Positions 63,863-64,000 of a stretch of 64,000 bases of DNA are shown piece after piece. The position numbers and the translations under genes are program-made. Position 1 is the stretch's first letter; every line of letters starts with the position of its first letter. The stretch comes from Adiantum capillus-veneris (lineage: Eukaryota; Streptophyta; Polypodiopsida; Polypodiales; Pteridaceae): contig CM043942.1 in the NCBI GenBank assembly GCA_014529385.2, positions 4,488,501 through 4,552,500 on the forward strand. The letters run 5' to 3'. A model generated the notes under the pieces. The model searched no databases. It was not told where the DNA came from and was given only the letters and a program-made list of their open reading frames with translations.

Positions 63863-64000
63863 TGATTAAATATGGACCTTGATTTACCCTTGTAATTTTT
63901 ATTTTAGAAAATCACATTTGTAAGAACCCCATAATGAGGAGAAGCCATCGTACGTGAGAGAAATCACTCACCGGAAAACTAAAATAACTCGTCAAAAATC
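63863..64000 (+). repeat. Start of a second copia-1-family LTR, cut by window edge
   Basis: Complement of the copia-1 LTR end aligns here: TGATTAAATATGGACC matches TGTTAAGTATGGAGCC, then TTGTAA, CACATTT and ATGAGGAGAAGCCATCG agree. Diverged (roughly 75-80 percent by eye) and on the opposite strand to copia-1. A whole element or solo LTR probably continues beyond the window. Confidence 0.8.

Overview
This window is repeat-dominated nuclear DNA from a vascular plant. Almost every stretch with coding potential belongs to an LTR retrotransposon: Ty1/copia elements with initiator-tRNA-Met primer sites (TGGTATCAGAGC type) and Ty3/gypsy elements, one with an extra archaeal-type RNase H known from plant Tat-like elements. 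I found no convincing intact host gene. Microsatellites (GA, TG/AC, AT) and long G/C homopolymers are common. I cannot name the species.

Layout. (1) 1-14186 is a stack. Copia-1 (minus strand, left LTR cut by the window edge) sits in the 5' LTR of gypsy-A (plus strand, to 14186). A 246-bp MITE with a 9-bp target duplication sits in the copia-1 reverse transcriptase. (2) Gypsy-A itself lies inside a zinc-knuckle codon of gypsy-B1, whose remainder runs 14187-28213. B1 is in turn interrupted in its 3' region by copia-2 (22148-27297, perfect 5-bp duplication ACCAT). (3) 28214-30245 is copia-E, a remnant split by a 678-bp insert with an 8-bp duplication. (4) 30819-39611 is gypsy-B2, a relative of B1 with both LTRs but about 3.9 kb of pol deleted. 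(5) 41735-50327 is copia-3 (minus strand, duplication TTATG). It has an almost open gag-pol, and its 3' LTR is split by a 2.86-kb probable solo LTR. Copia-3 lies in the probable 5' LTR of gypsy-C. (6) Gypsy-C continues 50333-57120: LTR end, tRNA-Met primer site, a long leader with an unrecognised duplicated protein module, then gag, protease, RT and RNase H. It stops where element D begins. (7) 57121-59760 (D) is bounded by about 275-bp inverted repeats and holds only a gag remnant and an LTR-like end. (8) 59761-64000 is mostly non-coding, with a 42-bp coding-type minisatellite, a 186-bp tandem duplication, and the first 138 bp of another copia-1-family LTR.

Most elements are dead: stops, frameshifts, lost catalytic residues. 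Copia-3 and copia-2 look youngest (LTR differences of a few percent by eye). The most unusual material is in gypsy-B (a second retropepsin-like domain after integrase, a WVPK-repeat tail kept by the deleted copy, and an extra open frame near the 3' end) and in the gypsy-C leader (tandem paralogous modules of unknown function). All family calls come from reading motifs by eye; no database search was possible.
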